A stretch of 64,000 nucleotides of DNA, from positions 108,169,842 to 108,233,841 of the forward strand of contig OZ022500.1 in the NCBI GenBank assembly GCA_963989385.1, written 5' to 3'. The translations under genes and the position numbers were made by a program. Below are positions 11,227-23,388 of this stretch, piece by piece (positions within the stretch are counted from its first letter, which is position 1; every line of letters starts with the position of its first letter). Source of the stretch: Ctena decussata (Eukaryota > Mollusca > Bivalvia > Lucinida > Lucinidae). Below the pieces are notes generated by a model. That model had not been told where the DNA came from. It saw only the letters and a list, made by a program, of their open reading frames with translations, and ran no database searches.

Positions 11227-11447
11227 GGGGCCGTATTTATGAAACGACTTAAGTGGTTGCTATGTTGTTGCTAAGGCAGAATTTCTTTGAAGGAGATTCC
11301 CTACAGCTATGAAATTTGCTCTGGGGCAACATTCTGAAAAAGACTATTCCTCTAGAGCAAATTTCATAGTTGTAGGGACCTCCTCATAGAAATTTAGCCT
11401 TAGCAAGGGCATAGCAACGACTCAAGTCGTGTTATAACTACGGCCCC
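11227..11447. mobile_element. Palindromic MITE family B (GGGGCCGTATT termini), copy 1
   Basis: GGGGCCGTATTTATGAAACG at the left is mirrored by the right end ACTACGGCCCC. The arms are complementary nearly throughout (GGTTGCTATG with CATAGCAACG; CTATGAAATTTGCTCT with AGAGCAAATTTCATAG). The spacer is about 20 bp. A second, better-preserved copy lies at 47043-47265. No ORF. Confidence 0.85.
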
Positions 11448-12640
11448 TGTTTTGGAAATACGATCTTGCTCAAAGTGGGTCAGGATACATACAGTATATA
11501 ATGGGTAGTGAATCCGGGATGTTTACCACATAACCATACTTGTATAAACGACAAGTTGTCCGGAAATTTATAAGCGGTAACACGTAACGATGGGTAAATA
11601 TCAGTTGCCTACGATAACGCTTGGGGAATTAGCAAAGCATAAACCTGTCTTATAGGCGGGTCAACGCTAAAATTTTGGCGAGATAGTAAAAAAATCACCG
11701 GTCTTAGAAATGACTCGCCTTACAGCCAAAGAATCACGGTAGGTAGAAATTACTCGGACGATTTTAAGTTTAATTCGAAGACGACCGGAGGTGGCATATA
11801 CCACATGACATATAAAAGCGTCACTTCCTATATTATTCGTTGATAAAATGCGTGTGTCGCTGTCTAACATTGTTGGGAGTCTTTAAAGTCAACAACTGCA
11901 TTTCTGCCAAAAGTAAACAAAAATAAAATAAGTTTACATCGAAATTACCGAAAAGGACAATACTTTGACAAATATAGTATCGAACAAAAACAAAAAACGC
12001 CGATAATATATAGTGGTTTCGAGACACTGCGTGCAGTCCTCGCACTTAGTTGTATAGATAATGCAATGTTAATTAGAAAATGTCATGTTTGTGCAATTCT
12101 ATAAAATATTTGTTTCATTATTATGTTTGTTGTTTACCAGTTTTGCTGTCTTAACTATTCTGTAATATTTGATATACGAGAAGTTGTGTTCCACACGGTG
12201 TCATAGCTTTATAACAGTTTAGATTAAACTGCAGACATTGTAAGCCAGCTTAAATAACATAATGTAAAGAATTCCCTCAGGAAATGTCATTCTAATACCA
12301 GTTCATCCGTTAGAGTTTAATCAAATACAGTATTAAAATCTGAAAATTTTCAAGGTTAAGAAAAGAGATGAAGTGTAACAGTTCTACGACACATTTTACA
12401 TATTAATTCAGTTAGAGTTCTCTCATATGATGTATTGTCTAATTGTTCGAAGCATGGGTAATGTATTCTGCCCTTGAGAAAGAGAAGTACTTTGCTGTAA
12501 TCATACATATTTTGTGAATGTTACAAATGTTCATTCAGAATTTCCTTGACTCTCATATATATTTTTTTTGTAAAACTGGTTGACATTTATTGTTCAATCC
12601 CACCTACCAATCAGACATTTGAATTTATAGATGCATATTC
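11448..12640. other. Intergenic, nothing recognised
   Basis: Several short open frames (11667-12045 minus, 12546-12755 plus) show no domain, codon bias or splice context. AT content is high. Confidence 0.35.
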
Positions 12641-13035
12641 GGGTTCAGTTGAACTGTATTTTTTTTCTAATAAGCTGTTTAAGATAAATTCTGAAGGAAG
12701 ATTCTGTAGAAGCACAGAACACATCAAAGAAACGAAAATAGCAGACTCAGTTTGAGTCTGTTCATGTGTAGTAATGTAATGTTGCAACACTGCCTAAGCT
12801 CCCAGCACCGGCTTCAGCGGAGCTCTACATTTTATTTCCAAACTGTTTCAGAATAAGCCAAATTATCCAAATGATGAAGGAAGATTATCTTGGAGCAAGA
12901 AACACATAAAAATAATAATAATACCCTCCACAAAAAAAAAACAAGAACAAAAAAGAATACCCCCCCCCCCCGAAAACTACAGACTGTTTAATCGAGTCTG
13001 ATCATGTACAGTTACGTAATGTTGCAACACCGCCC
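12640..13035. repeat. Interspersed repeat present twice in tandem, third copy at 50290-50470
   Basis: The block GAAGGAAGATT...CACA...AGACTCAGTTTGAGTCTG...ATGTAATGTTGCAACAC...GC occurs at about 12690-12800 and again, diverged, at 12875-13030. It recurs at 50335-50470 with AGCAGACTCG and CAGTAATGTAATGTT. The second unit contains an A-rich tract and a C12 run (12961-12972). Type unknown. Confidence 0.6.
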
Positions 13036-13060
13036 ACGCCTTGTAGGACAAATAGAATCT

Positions 13061-13144
13061 ATCCCAACCCGAGGGCATACGGGGTGTGTCGAAAACGAGG
13101 CTTGCCGAGTTTCCGACACACCCCGTGTGCCCGAGGGTTGGGAT
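13061..13144. repeat. Long palindrome A with mirrored CGAG tetramers
   Basis: Arms 13061-13095 and 13110-13144 are complementary at about 30 of 35 positions (ATCCCAACCC with GGGTTGGGAT; GGGGTGTGTCG with CGACACACCCC). The mismatches are concentrated where CCCGAGGG occurs in the same orientation in both arms (13068-13075 and 13130-13137). The apex 13096-13109, read on the minus strand, is CTCGGCAAGCCTCG, identical to the apex of the palindrome at 23241-23388 although the arms differ. Confidence 0.85.
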
Positions 13145-13817
13145 TTCCCTGTCTGCATCGGAGACCAATGATTGATTATTTTTCTTACCTACGATAATAT
13201 TTACTTCAAATTGAACGGGGAACTAATAGGCCTATTTCATGCAAACGTGTACAAGTGTAAGTAGTATAACCGTGTCACCCTCGTGGCTGCTGTAGTGAAC
13301 AGACAAGTAAAAAATAGGTCCCTAACAAATCCGCATTTTTAGATTTTCTAATTGAAATCTATATTGAGACGACTACAGAAAGCGCGTGTATGACGTTAAT
13401 TGTGACGTAATGTCAACGTCATTTCAAACGTCAGGTGGTAACGGCCTCCTCGACAGTGTTTGTCACGGTGAAACATTGACTATTTTGGATCAGACCTTGA
13501 AATAGGCTATAATGGGATTATAAATAATGAGTAACCTTTCTTGGGTTGGATTTTATCGATGTGGCAATTCATTTCTATGAAAGAATAATGCATTTAGTAT
13601 GGAATCGCCAAGCCGGGCGCACCGTATTTCAAGGAGCGCGTAGTGGTACACAGAATTCAAGTTCGTGTGAGCTGTCCCAGCTCATGGGCAAGACAGAATT
13701 TTCCAGCACCGCTAAAAATAGAACAAACTCTGTCTAGTAGGTAAGAAAGGCTTTTGCAGAACGCTTCTTTCAAAATGATTCAGAATGAGCCCATTAATCC
13801 CAAAGGAAAAGACAATA
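13145..13817. other. Intergenic, nothing recognised
   Basis: A 63-residue plus-strand frame (13546-13737) has no recognisable domain. No splice-bounded exon could be supported. Confidence 0.35.
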
Positions 13818-14055
13818 TGAGCCGCGACACGAGAAAACCAACAAAGTGGTAAGGCGCCCAGCGCAAACTCAGATCAGCCTGGGCATCTGCCTCGTCTCAG
13901 CAGAGACTTTACTAAGCGCTTAGAGGGTAGCTTAGAGGCTACGTTACCTTCATGCGGACAGCGAAGACTCTGATCAGACTGGGCGGATGCCCAGGCTGAT
14001 CTGAGTCTATGCTGGGCGCACAACCACTTTGGTGGTTTTCTCGCGTCGAGGCTCA
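13818..14055. mobile_element. MITE family A, copy 3
   Basis: TGAGCCGCGACACGAGAAAA at the left, CGCGTCGAGGCTCA at the right, with the same interior blocks as the 8753 copy. The first half is more diverged than the second. Confidence 0.85.
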
Positions 14056-14214
14056 TATATGATCTTGACTATGATGATGTTCGGGGAGACGTTTTATTAC
14101 CGCCACACGGCAAAGTACGAGTGCAGTGAAGATTTAGTAGTTCTCCGCGATTCAACGTATAGCGGAGAACTTATGTCTTAACAGAACCGGTTTTATAACA
14201 GGTTTGGGCAGTGT

Positions 14215-14725
14215 GTAGTCATGTGACAGGTGTCATATTCAGGACTTTTTTAGTTATTTCCCCTTGATGGTTTTAGGCGTGATCTCGTGTCCGCTCTATA
14301 ACTTGAATACCTCTTGAAATATTTTCAAGATACTTCACAGATATGTAGAACAGGTCATGGCGATGTGTCGCGAACAAGAATGACAACCTTGCTTTCTTAC
14401 TTTTTGAGTTATTTCCCCTTGATGGTTTTAGCCGTGATTTTGTTGTTTTTTTCTCAATAGCTTGAATACCCTTTGGAATATTTTTATGATACTTCACAGA
14501 TATGCAGAACAGGTCATGAAAATTTGTCTGATACATTACTGTCTGGGTTATTTCCTTTGGAAGTTTGAGCTGCAGTTAGCTGTCTCTGCTTTATATCTGT
14601 ATAACCCTGGCTTCCTCCACAATTTTAATACCCAAATTACTTTTAGAATATTGATGATCATGCCATGATATCTTATCATATCATGTTCCTAACTCTCTGT
14701 GCCCCCCCCCCCCCCCCCCCCCCCC
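14215..14725. repeat. Degenerate tandem repeats (~140-155 bp) ending in a poly-C run
   Basis: TTATTTCCCCTTGATGGTTT occurs near 14255 and 14409, with a weaker third copy at 14548. Each is followed by a CTTGAATACC...ATACTTCACAGATATG...AGAACAGGTCATG block. The phrase GTCCGCTCTATAACTTGAA also resembles the repeat units at 19.6-20.1 kb, suggesting related satellite-bearing elements. A run of about 24 C at 14702-14725 closes the array. Confidence 0.65.
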
Positions 14726-16072
14726 ACCACCACAATTTATTCCAGATTTGGATTCTTCGTCCAAATTCACTTACAGAGAGCTCAAAATTAGATTTGTAGG
14801 GCTTGTACTTTTGTAGTTTAGAAGTTATTCACGTATTTTGAAATGTCGAGTGTATCATATGCTATACATTGTGTACATGGTGGCTGTTTGAGATTTTACC
14901 TCTTTTTAGCGGTTTGGCATAATGTTTTGGTCTGAGTGATAGATAATCAATCATGCATCTGTTAAACAGATAATGTCAATCATAAGCATAGAGTAATGAC
15001 AATATATTACTTATATGTGTATTGAAGTGCACCCTGTTTATCAACGCGCAAGGGACCTTCGGTCGGGGGATTTGCCATCTCCTCTGGTGGCTATTCTTTA
15101 TTTTGCATGGCCCATGTTTTTCCAAGACACCTTGTGCTTTCAATAGTTTTCGTAGTATTTGTGGCATAACGTGACCAGTTATTCAAATTCTGACAACGAT
15201 TACTTGATTGTATTGTTGCGGGAATTACAAACCATGAAAGAGTCTCCAAAGACGCAATGTCTATCAGAAAGACAAGATGTTACACCGAGGTTTAGCTAGT
15301 TTGTAATGGAACTGACAAGAATAGAAGAACAAATCACAAATTTAAAAGTTAAGACATTGTCTTTAATCTCTGATCAACATCGCTTGTTCTACTTGTCTGT
15401 TGTATCTGAATAAGTTTCTGCCAGCTGAAGAAGTCCTTGCAGCGCCCATTCAATGCCTGAGTGGTGGCTACCTTCTGGCTTTACAAATTACGTGTGTGCT
15501 TTATGTGTGTGTTTGTAGTTGTTAGGCGTTAATATCCATGATGATGAGCACAGCATAACAGGGGTTTCGGTTGCTGTTTCTTTGTCCACGTATCCTCATT
15601 CAAAAGAAATCGATTTCAAGACTAATTTTGTTTTTAGAAAATACCGAAAAACATTCTAATTCAAGAAAGCTGATAAAGATGTTAGATTGACGTTTACGCT
15701 TTTATGATGATATTTTTTCTGCTTAATAGCAAGGCTTACATACATATATACAACAATGTTGTGAAAAGGGCAAAACTGGGACCTGATTTGTAAAATACAT
15801 TAATCTTATGTACTTGCCCGATTTTATGGTTGATTTAGAAATTTTCGTCGAAGACGTAATCAGCAAAGTTGAATGTTCGGCTTTGATTAAACCAGTTTAG
15901 TATTTCTTATAGCCAAACATTAATCAGTCTCAATGATTTATGGTATGATTTGTGTCATGAGCACAGGGGTATTATTACATCGGCGAACAGTGCTGTACAA
16001 ATCTGTAAATCTTGAAGTTTGACCAATCTATTTTTAGATCGCATCAACAATCAGGAATTTTAAAGAAGACAA
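14726..16072. other. Intergenic, nothing recognised
   Basis: No ORF with homology, no RNA gene and no repeat edge that I can support. Confidence 0.35.
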
Positions 16073-16311
16073 TGAGCCACGACACGACAAAACCAACAAA
16101 GTGGCATATGCTCCCAGCGAAGACTCAGATCATCCTGGACATCCGTCCAGTCTGATCAGCGTCTTAACTGTTGGCATGAAGGTAGATTAGACCCTTAGAT
16201 ACTCTTCCAGCGCACAGCAAAGACTCTGATCCGAATGGAAAAATACCTAGGCTAACCTGAGTCTTCGCTGGGCGCACATGCCACTTGTTGGTTTTGTCAT
16301 GTGGCGGCTTA
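16073..16311. mobile_element. MITE family A, copy 4
   Basis: TGAGCCACGACACGACAAAA at the left and GTCATGTGGCGGCTTA at the right. Full-length (~239 bp) with more interior substitutions than the 8753 copy. Confidence 0.8.
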
Positions 16312-16676
16312 AATACAGACTATAATGGTGATCGCATTCTTTTCATTAGGTATGCCATGAGAAAGATGCTTTTTCGGCTACAGTTACTATTATCATGACC
16401 TTGAAGCAATATGGATTGACATTTTAAATGTAGACATAAAGTACATAGTGAATGTCTTCAAGTTCCGCACTTATACTAAACGTAGGGGCAGAACTATCTG
16501 AGTAAACTTGTAGGCTACTATACCAGACTCTTCATTTATGGTCTGCACCCTTTACCATCCCGTCAGCTTTTCTTTTCCTTACCGTCGTACAGTAACGTCC
16601 AATTTAGGGCCATTAAAACGTGGTTAAAGCGTGTGTGTACACCTGCATGTTTGCCTGCCAATTTTACAAAGGGAAA

Positions 16677-16834
16677 CACAGGGTTCGAGGTTATAAAACT
16701 TAAGAATAATCCCAAACTTAAAATCAAGCATACTGATTGGCTGCTTCCGATCACATTCTCGGAAGCAGACAATCAGTGTGCTTTATTTTGAGTATGAGAT
16801 TATTCTCAAGTTTCATAACCTCGAACCCAGATTT
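16677..16834. repeat. Foldback element, ~158 bp
   Basis: Arm CAGGGTTCGAGGTTAT is mirrored by ATAACCTCGAACCCAG. Inner arms ATTGGCTGCTTCCG and CGGAAGCAGACAAT flank a short spacer (ATCACATTCT). Unlike palindromes A, B, C and D here, its CTCG/CGAG pair is properly complementary. Confidence 0.8.
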
Positions 16835-17900
16835 TGAATTCTTACTTAAATCCTTGGGTGAAAATAATTCTTCCAAAATTGAGCTTACTCTGAAAAGAAA
16901 GAGTGTTCTCTGGGGCGTGTTTGTCCCAGTTGGATTGGAGGCAAGGGGAATAAAACAGTTGCTTTCCCTGAAAGTGAACCTATTTATCTTGATACCCGGT
17001 GGCCCCCATACTTAGTGTAATAACAGTACTTCCGACACATTATCAGTTCGCTACTGGTCTTCTATTTGGATTGACAGAGGTCATTGCAAAGCTCGAGATC
17101 TGTCTTAAGTACGAATGACCATGATATAATTTTATGCTTGAATTAATATTAAGGTAGTGACAAATCAAGGATTTGTGGTTAGTACAAACATCTGCTAAAA
17201 ATGCGGAAAATACAACAGAACTTCCAAAACATAGTAGATGTCTTCTTTATGTTGTTTTTAACCATTTAGTGTTCCAAAATGCCTGGTTTCGTGGTGCTAA
17301 GGAAGTTATATATATGAAAAGATCAAAGGATAATTTGCGGCACAGAAATCTAAGAAGTTACCATCATCATAGAAATGCATTTAAGTCTGGTGGTACATCA
17401 ATGCATGGAGAGTAATGTCCTATCAATCATTTTTCCAACTCTTTCATAAATATAGATTAAACAGATGAAAACGGGGTAAGCTGTGTCCAAATTTAGACAA
17501 GAAAACGGAGATCACACAAGGGAATCTACTTTTTAAGGCTTGAAAATTTCACTTACACACCTGCTTTGGTCTCAGTAATGTAGTTTTTAGTATACTTGCC
17601 TACCCAATATTTAATAACTGCATGCTTCATCAACAATACACATGTAACTTATACATGGTCGAATATTTCAGAATGAGCTGCTCTTTCTTCTGTTCAACCT
17701 GACCAGTTGAGAAAGAGTTGGAACAAAGAACTGCTATGGCTTTACTCTCTATGCATTGAAGTACATTTACAACTAAATGCATCTTCAATAATGATGGTAC
17801 TTTGTAGACTTTTTCGCAACAAATAATTCTTTAATCTAGTTCCTTTGAACACTTTTTTATCAGCATGTCGGTCAGTTTTGTATTCTAAACTGTAGAGAAC
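16835..17900. other. Intergenic, nothing recognised
   Basis: Two open frames (16737-17015 and 17173-17415, plus) were examined. Neither shows a domain or splice context. Confidence 0.35.
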
Positions 17901-17929
17901 AATAAAAAGTCTGCTAACTTTCGGGAAGA

Positions 17930-18200
17930 TGTGTTAGTTGGTTATTTGGGTTTAACGGCTCTTTAAGACAGTATTTCAGTCTATATCGAGCCGTCTCCCA
18001 GAGCGCGGGAGAAAGAAAACAGAAATGATAGTGGAGAGGAAAAATGTCTAAACAACCCCACCCGCACCTACTACAAGCACAGTAGGTCCTTGCCCTACTA
18101 TTGTCTTAAAGTAAAAGGACGCCCTGGCACTGGAATCTATCCTCAGCACTAACGCCCGACCCGACCACCCCCAGGGAAGTGTGCTAAATGTCTATGATTT
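17930..18200 (-). mobile_element. Probable SINE remnant (conserved tail on the minus strand)
   Basis: The minus strand at about 17950-17995 reads GACTGAAATACTGTCTTAA then GCCGTTAAACCC, closely resembling the conserved 3' module of many molluscan tRNA-derived SINEs. A tRNA-like head was not clearly found upstream (toward 18200), so it may be truncated or diverged. Confidence 0.45.
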
Positions 18201-18244
18201 TTTTTTTCAGATTTTTTTATTTACAAAACAATCACCACCTTGAA

Positions 18245-18310
18245 TAGCTGATTAAAGACATTCTACCCCCCCCCCTTCCCCCCCCCCCCCCAACCCCCAA
18301 AAACAACTAG
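18245..18310. repeat. Poly-C low-complexity tract
   Basis: Runs of C broken by TT and AA between about 18267 and 18298. Nothing else recognised between 18310 and 18985. Confidence 0.8.
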
Positions 18311-18984
18311 CTGCCAGACTGTGCAGAAAGGCAAGTAAGTTCATTTTTTCTAGTCTTGAGAAGTATAACCATCATACTTTATACACCTTTTCCTTATTTC
18401 TACAACTGGAAATAAATTGAGCAGAAAATTTGTTGTGGTACCACTCTATGACTCTATGACCGGCCTCAGCTAGTACACTTACAGTACAGCTAGAAACTCT
18501 CAGAGAAACATAAGGTTAGAGTATCTCGGTAGCATACGAAATGCACGTTTATTGAATATCATTGTAAAATCGTTTTAATTGTCTCATATTATCTTGATTC
18601 TTTGTACATGTATAATGTTTTGTCAATGTCAAAACTTGCCACAGTTAGACCTGTCAAATAATAAAATGGGCTGAATTTATTATTTTTAGTAGAGTCAGAA
18701 AACAAAGTAGCCCAGAGTGGTGCTATTACGTAGAGGGGAATTAACCGGGTTGCACATGTTACTAAACTTCTTGTATTACGTATACAGAAAAATAAAGAAT
18801 GTGTCTATTTCATTACTTGCATCGCGAAGCACACTTAAAATGGAATTCTCAGTGGACCTTCACATTAACAGCTAGACGTCTTACCAAATTATTTTTGGTG
18901 AAAATGTAATATAGCATAGTCAATGTCCTTGGCGAATCTGTGATCAATGATAGTTCGATGACTTGGAGTAAGTTAGGAATTTCA

Positions 18985-20130
18985 TTATGCCAGCCCCCTC
19001 TTCTAGGAGGGGAAACATAGTGTTTTCTCATAGCTTTCTTTCTGTCTATCCGTCTGTCTGCCAGCCTATGAGTCACAATGTCTGTCCACCTCATAGCTCT
19101 AGGGTGGTTAAAAGTATTTTGCCGAAAGTTAGTAAAAATGAAGAGCAGATCGTCATCAGCGAAAAAACAAATCCAAAGAAAAAAAATAGACACACTATGA
19201 CTCCATCCGACTACTTGTTTATGGAAGTATGACTAGTTGTCTTATTTAGTATGGAAATTATGTCGGCTGTATTGTTTAAAACCGTTGAAATAAATGACTA
19301 ATTTTTTTTTATTAATTTGTTGCTTAACGTTCACGGTAAACAGCTATGGTCATGTCGGGACGGTCAGTTTACCTAACCACACTATTCCTAGACAGGCTTA
19401 GACCTTCTAAGTGTTTAACCAGTACTAAGTGCACATACTTTCGCCGGTAACTGACAACTGCCCTTCTTGAATAAGCGGAAGGAAAAAAGTATGTGGCCAC
19501 ACCGTTCCGAGTATGGAACCTAGGACCGAGTCAGGTGCCCTACCGATTGCGCTACGGGGCCCGATATAAAACATCATCAGACAATGAGCAAAAAACAAAA
19601 CCTATGCCTCCATCTTCACGTTTTGACAAAATAATGCCCCTTTGTATCATTTTGGTATGTAAACGATGTCCGCTCTATAACGATAAAATCGGTGAAGATA
19701 TTTTCACGAAATTTGAAGCATATATATTATATAGAATACATTTTGTAATCAGAAACTTTCAGAGAAGCAAATCCACATTGTAGTTTTCAGTATGAAACGT
19801 TCGTCCGCTCTATGAGCTTAAAACTGTTGAAGATACTTTCATAAAAAGGTGTTCGAATGTAAAACATAATCAGACAATTTGCAAAGAAGAAAAAAACATG
19901 ATTTATATAGTTTGGTAAAAATATGGCTCTTTTAATACTGAGCATGAAAAATGTAACTGCATTATAACTTCAGAACCGTGACGCTATTTCCAATAATTGT
20001 TTATTTTTGAAGTATCATCAGACAATTTTCAGAGAAAAAAACTTAATCCATAGCTGACAGTGCTTTTGTTTAAGCTCAAACAGTGATAAATTATGATAAC
20101 TGAAAGCCAAACCACAGTCTGCCAAATTTG
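18985..20130. mobile_element. Satellite-containing pearl/Helentron-like element with an inserted SINE
   Basis: The left end has a compact hairpin CCCCTCTTCTAGGAGGGG (18996-19013), then a GTCT-type microsatellite (19030-19060). To the right are degenerate tandem units of about 120-175 bp, marked by ATCATCAGACAAT-type blocks near 19570, 19747, 19866 and 20013 and by GTCCGCTCTATAA/CTATGAGCTTAAAA. The SINE at 19290-19565 splits the element. The right terminus is uncertain. Hairpin plus microsatellite plus tandem core matches the pearl architecture also seen at 24.3-25.6 kb. Confidence 0.55.
19290..19565 (-). mobile_element. tRNA-derived SINE
   Basis: On the minus strand from 19562 the sequence starts GGGCCCCGTAGCGCAATCGG, a tRNA 5' half with an A-box-like TAGCGCAATCGG. 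It continues with an anticodon-arm-like stretch and a GGTTCC B-box-like stretch near 19515. The body ends in an A-rich tail (T-rich on plus, about 19300-19320). It cannot be a functional tRNA, because the acceptor stem does not close. Confidence 0.65.
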
Positions 20131-21117
20131 ACAGCACAAGAGCTCATTGTATCCGGTTCACTATCTTTTTAAGAGGTAAAATTTGGCTTGGTGATCACAC
20201 GTAGGCTTAACAATATTCAGAGCAAGTCTCTAAAACACAAATTTAGCATTTCGTGTTTTTCTGTTACAGTTACTGTATCTACTTTAGATATGAAGTAGAT
20301 AGAGAAAGAGAGAGAGAGAGAAAGAGAAAACTATTTCTTTTGCCAAATGTATTCTGTATTAAACGGATATACTTTTGTAGAACAAAAATGGATTTTAAAA
20401 TAACCTTGAATTTTGTTTACTTGTTCAAGTCTCAAAGATGAATTGGAATCAGACTGGCATTATTGAATTTACATACGCATAAGTCTTGCTTATAAATTTT
20501 GTTTACGACATTAAGGTTTTGACGAAAACGTGATTTTATTTATCTAAAATGCACTTTTTGTGAAACACATTTTGTCGCAAACGTTTGTCTCTGTGTCTTC
20601 GGAAGTGCATGATACATGCATTTACTACAAAAGTGTTTGTCTTAAAAATCAAATATAGTTAAAAGCAACAGTTCGAACCCGATTCAGTCAGTTGCCACAT
20701 AACACACAAAGAGGAAACAGTAACATTAAATGACAAGACTAGTAGTAAGATAATGCTAGCGGACAGCAATATAAATATTTTTTCCAAGGTAGGGGTCGTC
20801 AGAAAGAAAGTCTGAACAAATCTTACACAACATAAATGAATTAAGCACACATAACATGTAGATTAAACACAGTGGAGGCATCGCCTTGGAAAGGTCAGAT
20901 TGTTTGCCATATAAAACACGGAATGTAATACGCTTATATTTGACCTTGAGTGGAAATAGCGCCAATGTTGTTTAATGTTCAAGTTTTTGTATGATGGACT
21001 TAGTTTATTTTTCGTCAAGCTGAATTCTGCTGCGTTTGTATGCTGTCGATGGATTCAATATGCTTTCAGTCTTGAATGACTGAATTCTTGTTTTCTTCTC
21101 ATGTCCCCGTTATGTCT
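20131..21117. other. Intergenic, nothing recognised except a purine microsatellite
   Basis: GAGAGA/AAAGAG low-complexity repeat at about 20285-20325. No gene evidence elsewhere. Confidence 0.4.
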
Positions 21118-22205
21118 TCATATATTTAAAAACAAACGTTTGACAGGGTATGGCATGCATTCTAATGGTCCACCATCCGGAAGTACAATATCAATGCAAA
21201 TCAAGTTCGCGCAACTGAGCACCTCTGTTACAAGGGTATAAGTATAGTTTAGATGACTGGCAGCACGGGAGAACTTTTCAGAACAACAGTTGGAGTTAAG
21301 CAAGGATGCCCCATTTTTTAATATATTTCTCGTAAGGGTTTTTTACTGAAGCTCTGGAAGAACATGACCAACAGTTAGCAAAGGCGGCATACTGTACGTA
21401 TGGCCAACTTGCGGTTTGCCGATTACATTGGCCTCTTGCTGAGAAAGAGCAGGAACTAAAAGTCCTACTTGAAAGTCCGACAAAACCTTCACAAGGTTTA
21501 AAACGGAGAGAAATACTGAAAAGACCAAAATGACAACAAATAGCACTAATGGCATCAAGAGGGAGATCAAAGTAATACAGATGGAAGCTTGGACCTATCA
21601 CAAGTTTGAACTATCTTGGAACAAATGTCTCAGACGATGGATCAGAAGCGCATGTTCTCTGAAGTACTGCACAAGCCAGTGCAGCTCTGACAAAGCTTAA
21701 GCTAATTCTAAGAGATACAAACATATCCCTTGGATCAAAGGTGAACTGATGCAATCCCCTGTCATGTCGATGTTTCCGAATGCCTGTGAATCGCGGACAA
21801 TTATAGAAGAGTTTGAGAAAACAAGGCATGCCTTTGAGAGAAGAGGCTAAAGAATGTTTCTGAAGATCTCGGTACAATGACTTCGTAACCAATGAAGATG
21901 TTCGCAGAAAGGTCTCGGCAGTCATTGGAGAATGCTCGGGGCTTCTAACTATGGCCAAGAAACGCAAACTTAGGTGATTTACGTCAAAGTCTTCTGGCTT
22001 AGCAAAGATGATTTTAAAGGGTATGTACAGTGAATGCGAAAAGAAGAGGTAGACAGAAGTAGAGATGGTGAAACAATATTAAACTGGGACAGGGATGGAC
22101 TTTGCCAGTACAACAAGGGTGGCTGAAAACAAAAATGTATAGGCGGAAAGGGTATGAGGTAAAGGTATCTGATGCGCCCAACGACCATGCAAGATTATCG
22201 GATAA
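21118..22205 (+). pseudogene. Decayed non-LTR reverse transcriptase, RT core to C-terminal tail
   Basis: Frames on the plus strand recover, in order, TFDRVWHAF (RT motif A, near 21135), a KYNINANQVRATEHL-type stretch, STGELFRTTVGV-QGCP (motif B, about 21262-21310), AEKEQELK, a KYLGTTVSD-like thumb block, AMEMRCYR-like remnants and GMDFASTTRVAEN (near 22100). There are many stops and frame changes and no FADD box can be read. This is the same family and segment order as the minus-strand copy at 9676-10700; both are 5'-truncated, long-dead insertions. Confidence 0.75.
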
Positions 22206-23240
22206 ATTAGAGTATACCTAGCCCCGCCTCTATTTTCATTGTTCATAAATGGCAACAAGTAAAAAATTTTATTTTATGTCTGTTAGTATCTCCCGAGAAA
22301 CTGATTACCATAGTAGGAATTTCAGGTGTCAAAATTCTGAACGTTTTGAGACAGGGGTTACCTATTGTCATGGAAAAATTGTTAACATTGAAAACATTCT
22401 TGTTTCTTCGGATTGAGAAACGAGAGAAGCATAAAATCATGCCATTGGCTATCAGTCAACCAATCCCACTTTGTTTGGCAAGTCTGTCTTAAAGCGCATC
22501 AGTTAATTGAAAGATTGTTTGTAAGTAGCCATTGTCCATTTCGTAAATATCGCAACATGTAAAAAAACGTTCTAAACTGATTGTTTTACACTTTGCAGTG
22601 TAACCTTTAATTGTCAGTTGTGCAACAAAAGCTAATGGCTCGTTCAAAGACGTTTATTTCCATGAACTGTATTTGTATGTATCTGTATTATTTGTACAAA
22701 TAAATAAAGTTTAAACTAAAGACGTTTAAAATTAGGTCATCTTATTTTCTATTTGCGTCTGGGAGATATGTAGGAACAAAAGTGTAGCGTTTCTAAAGTC
22801 TTTGAATATATGTTGCCATAAGGGTATCAAACTGATGGGCTTGCAGATTTAACCTTGTCGGGACATGTGGCCCGATATCGAAACTTCTTTCTTGCACACG
22901 AGATAAGGATATCCGCATGCTTCCCCTGTACCTACAAATCTTATCTCACCCAGGTTATCTCACCCAGGACCGGATAAAAATCACGAGCATTCGATGCATT
23001 GGTTGTAATGGAGGTCACATAACTGCGTCGTCAAGTGACGTTGGCGTTTTAGATGATGACGTCACGAGGACGGCCAAAATGACGTCAGTTTATGCATGCC
23101 AGACGTTGACGTATAGAACCAAATGGCGGTCGTTGAAAGCGGCGCCTTCTTTTAAAATCGAATAGAAACCTCTGAGGTACTAATTTACGCATTTTTTAAA
23201 ACAAGTTCTAAAGATAATATAAAACGTGGTGTGCAAGAAA
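22206..23240. other. Intergenic, nothing coding recognised
   Basis: Contains the inverted pair TTTCTTGCACAC (22888) and GTGTGCAAGAAA (23229). These may be ends of a ~350-bp element abutting palindrome B. An AAATAAATAAAG stretch at about 22700 may be a LINE 3' remnant. Confidence 0.4.
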
Positions 23241-23388
23241 AAGTATCTATCATGGGTGTGAAGTGCGGATAGAAAAATCCGTCACTCGGGATCACTGTTC
23301 GGCATCACTCGGCAAGCCTCGTGATGCCGAACAGTGACCCTCGTGACGGATTTTTCTATCCACACCTCACACCCATGAAAGATACTTA
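23241..23388. repeat. Long palindrome B with mirrored CTCG tetramers
   Basis: Arms 23241-23307 and 23322-23388 (67 bp each) match at about 61 positions. The apex 23308-23321 is CTCGGCAAGCCTCG. CTCG also occurs in the same orientation in both arms (23285-23288 and 23340-23343), where perfect complementarity would demand CGAG on one side. The arm sequence is unrelated to palindromes A, C and D. Confidence 0.9.
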
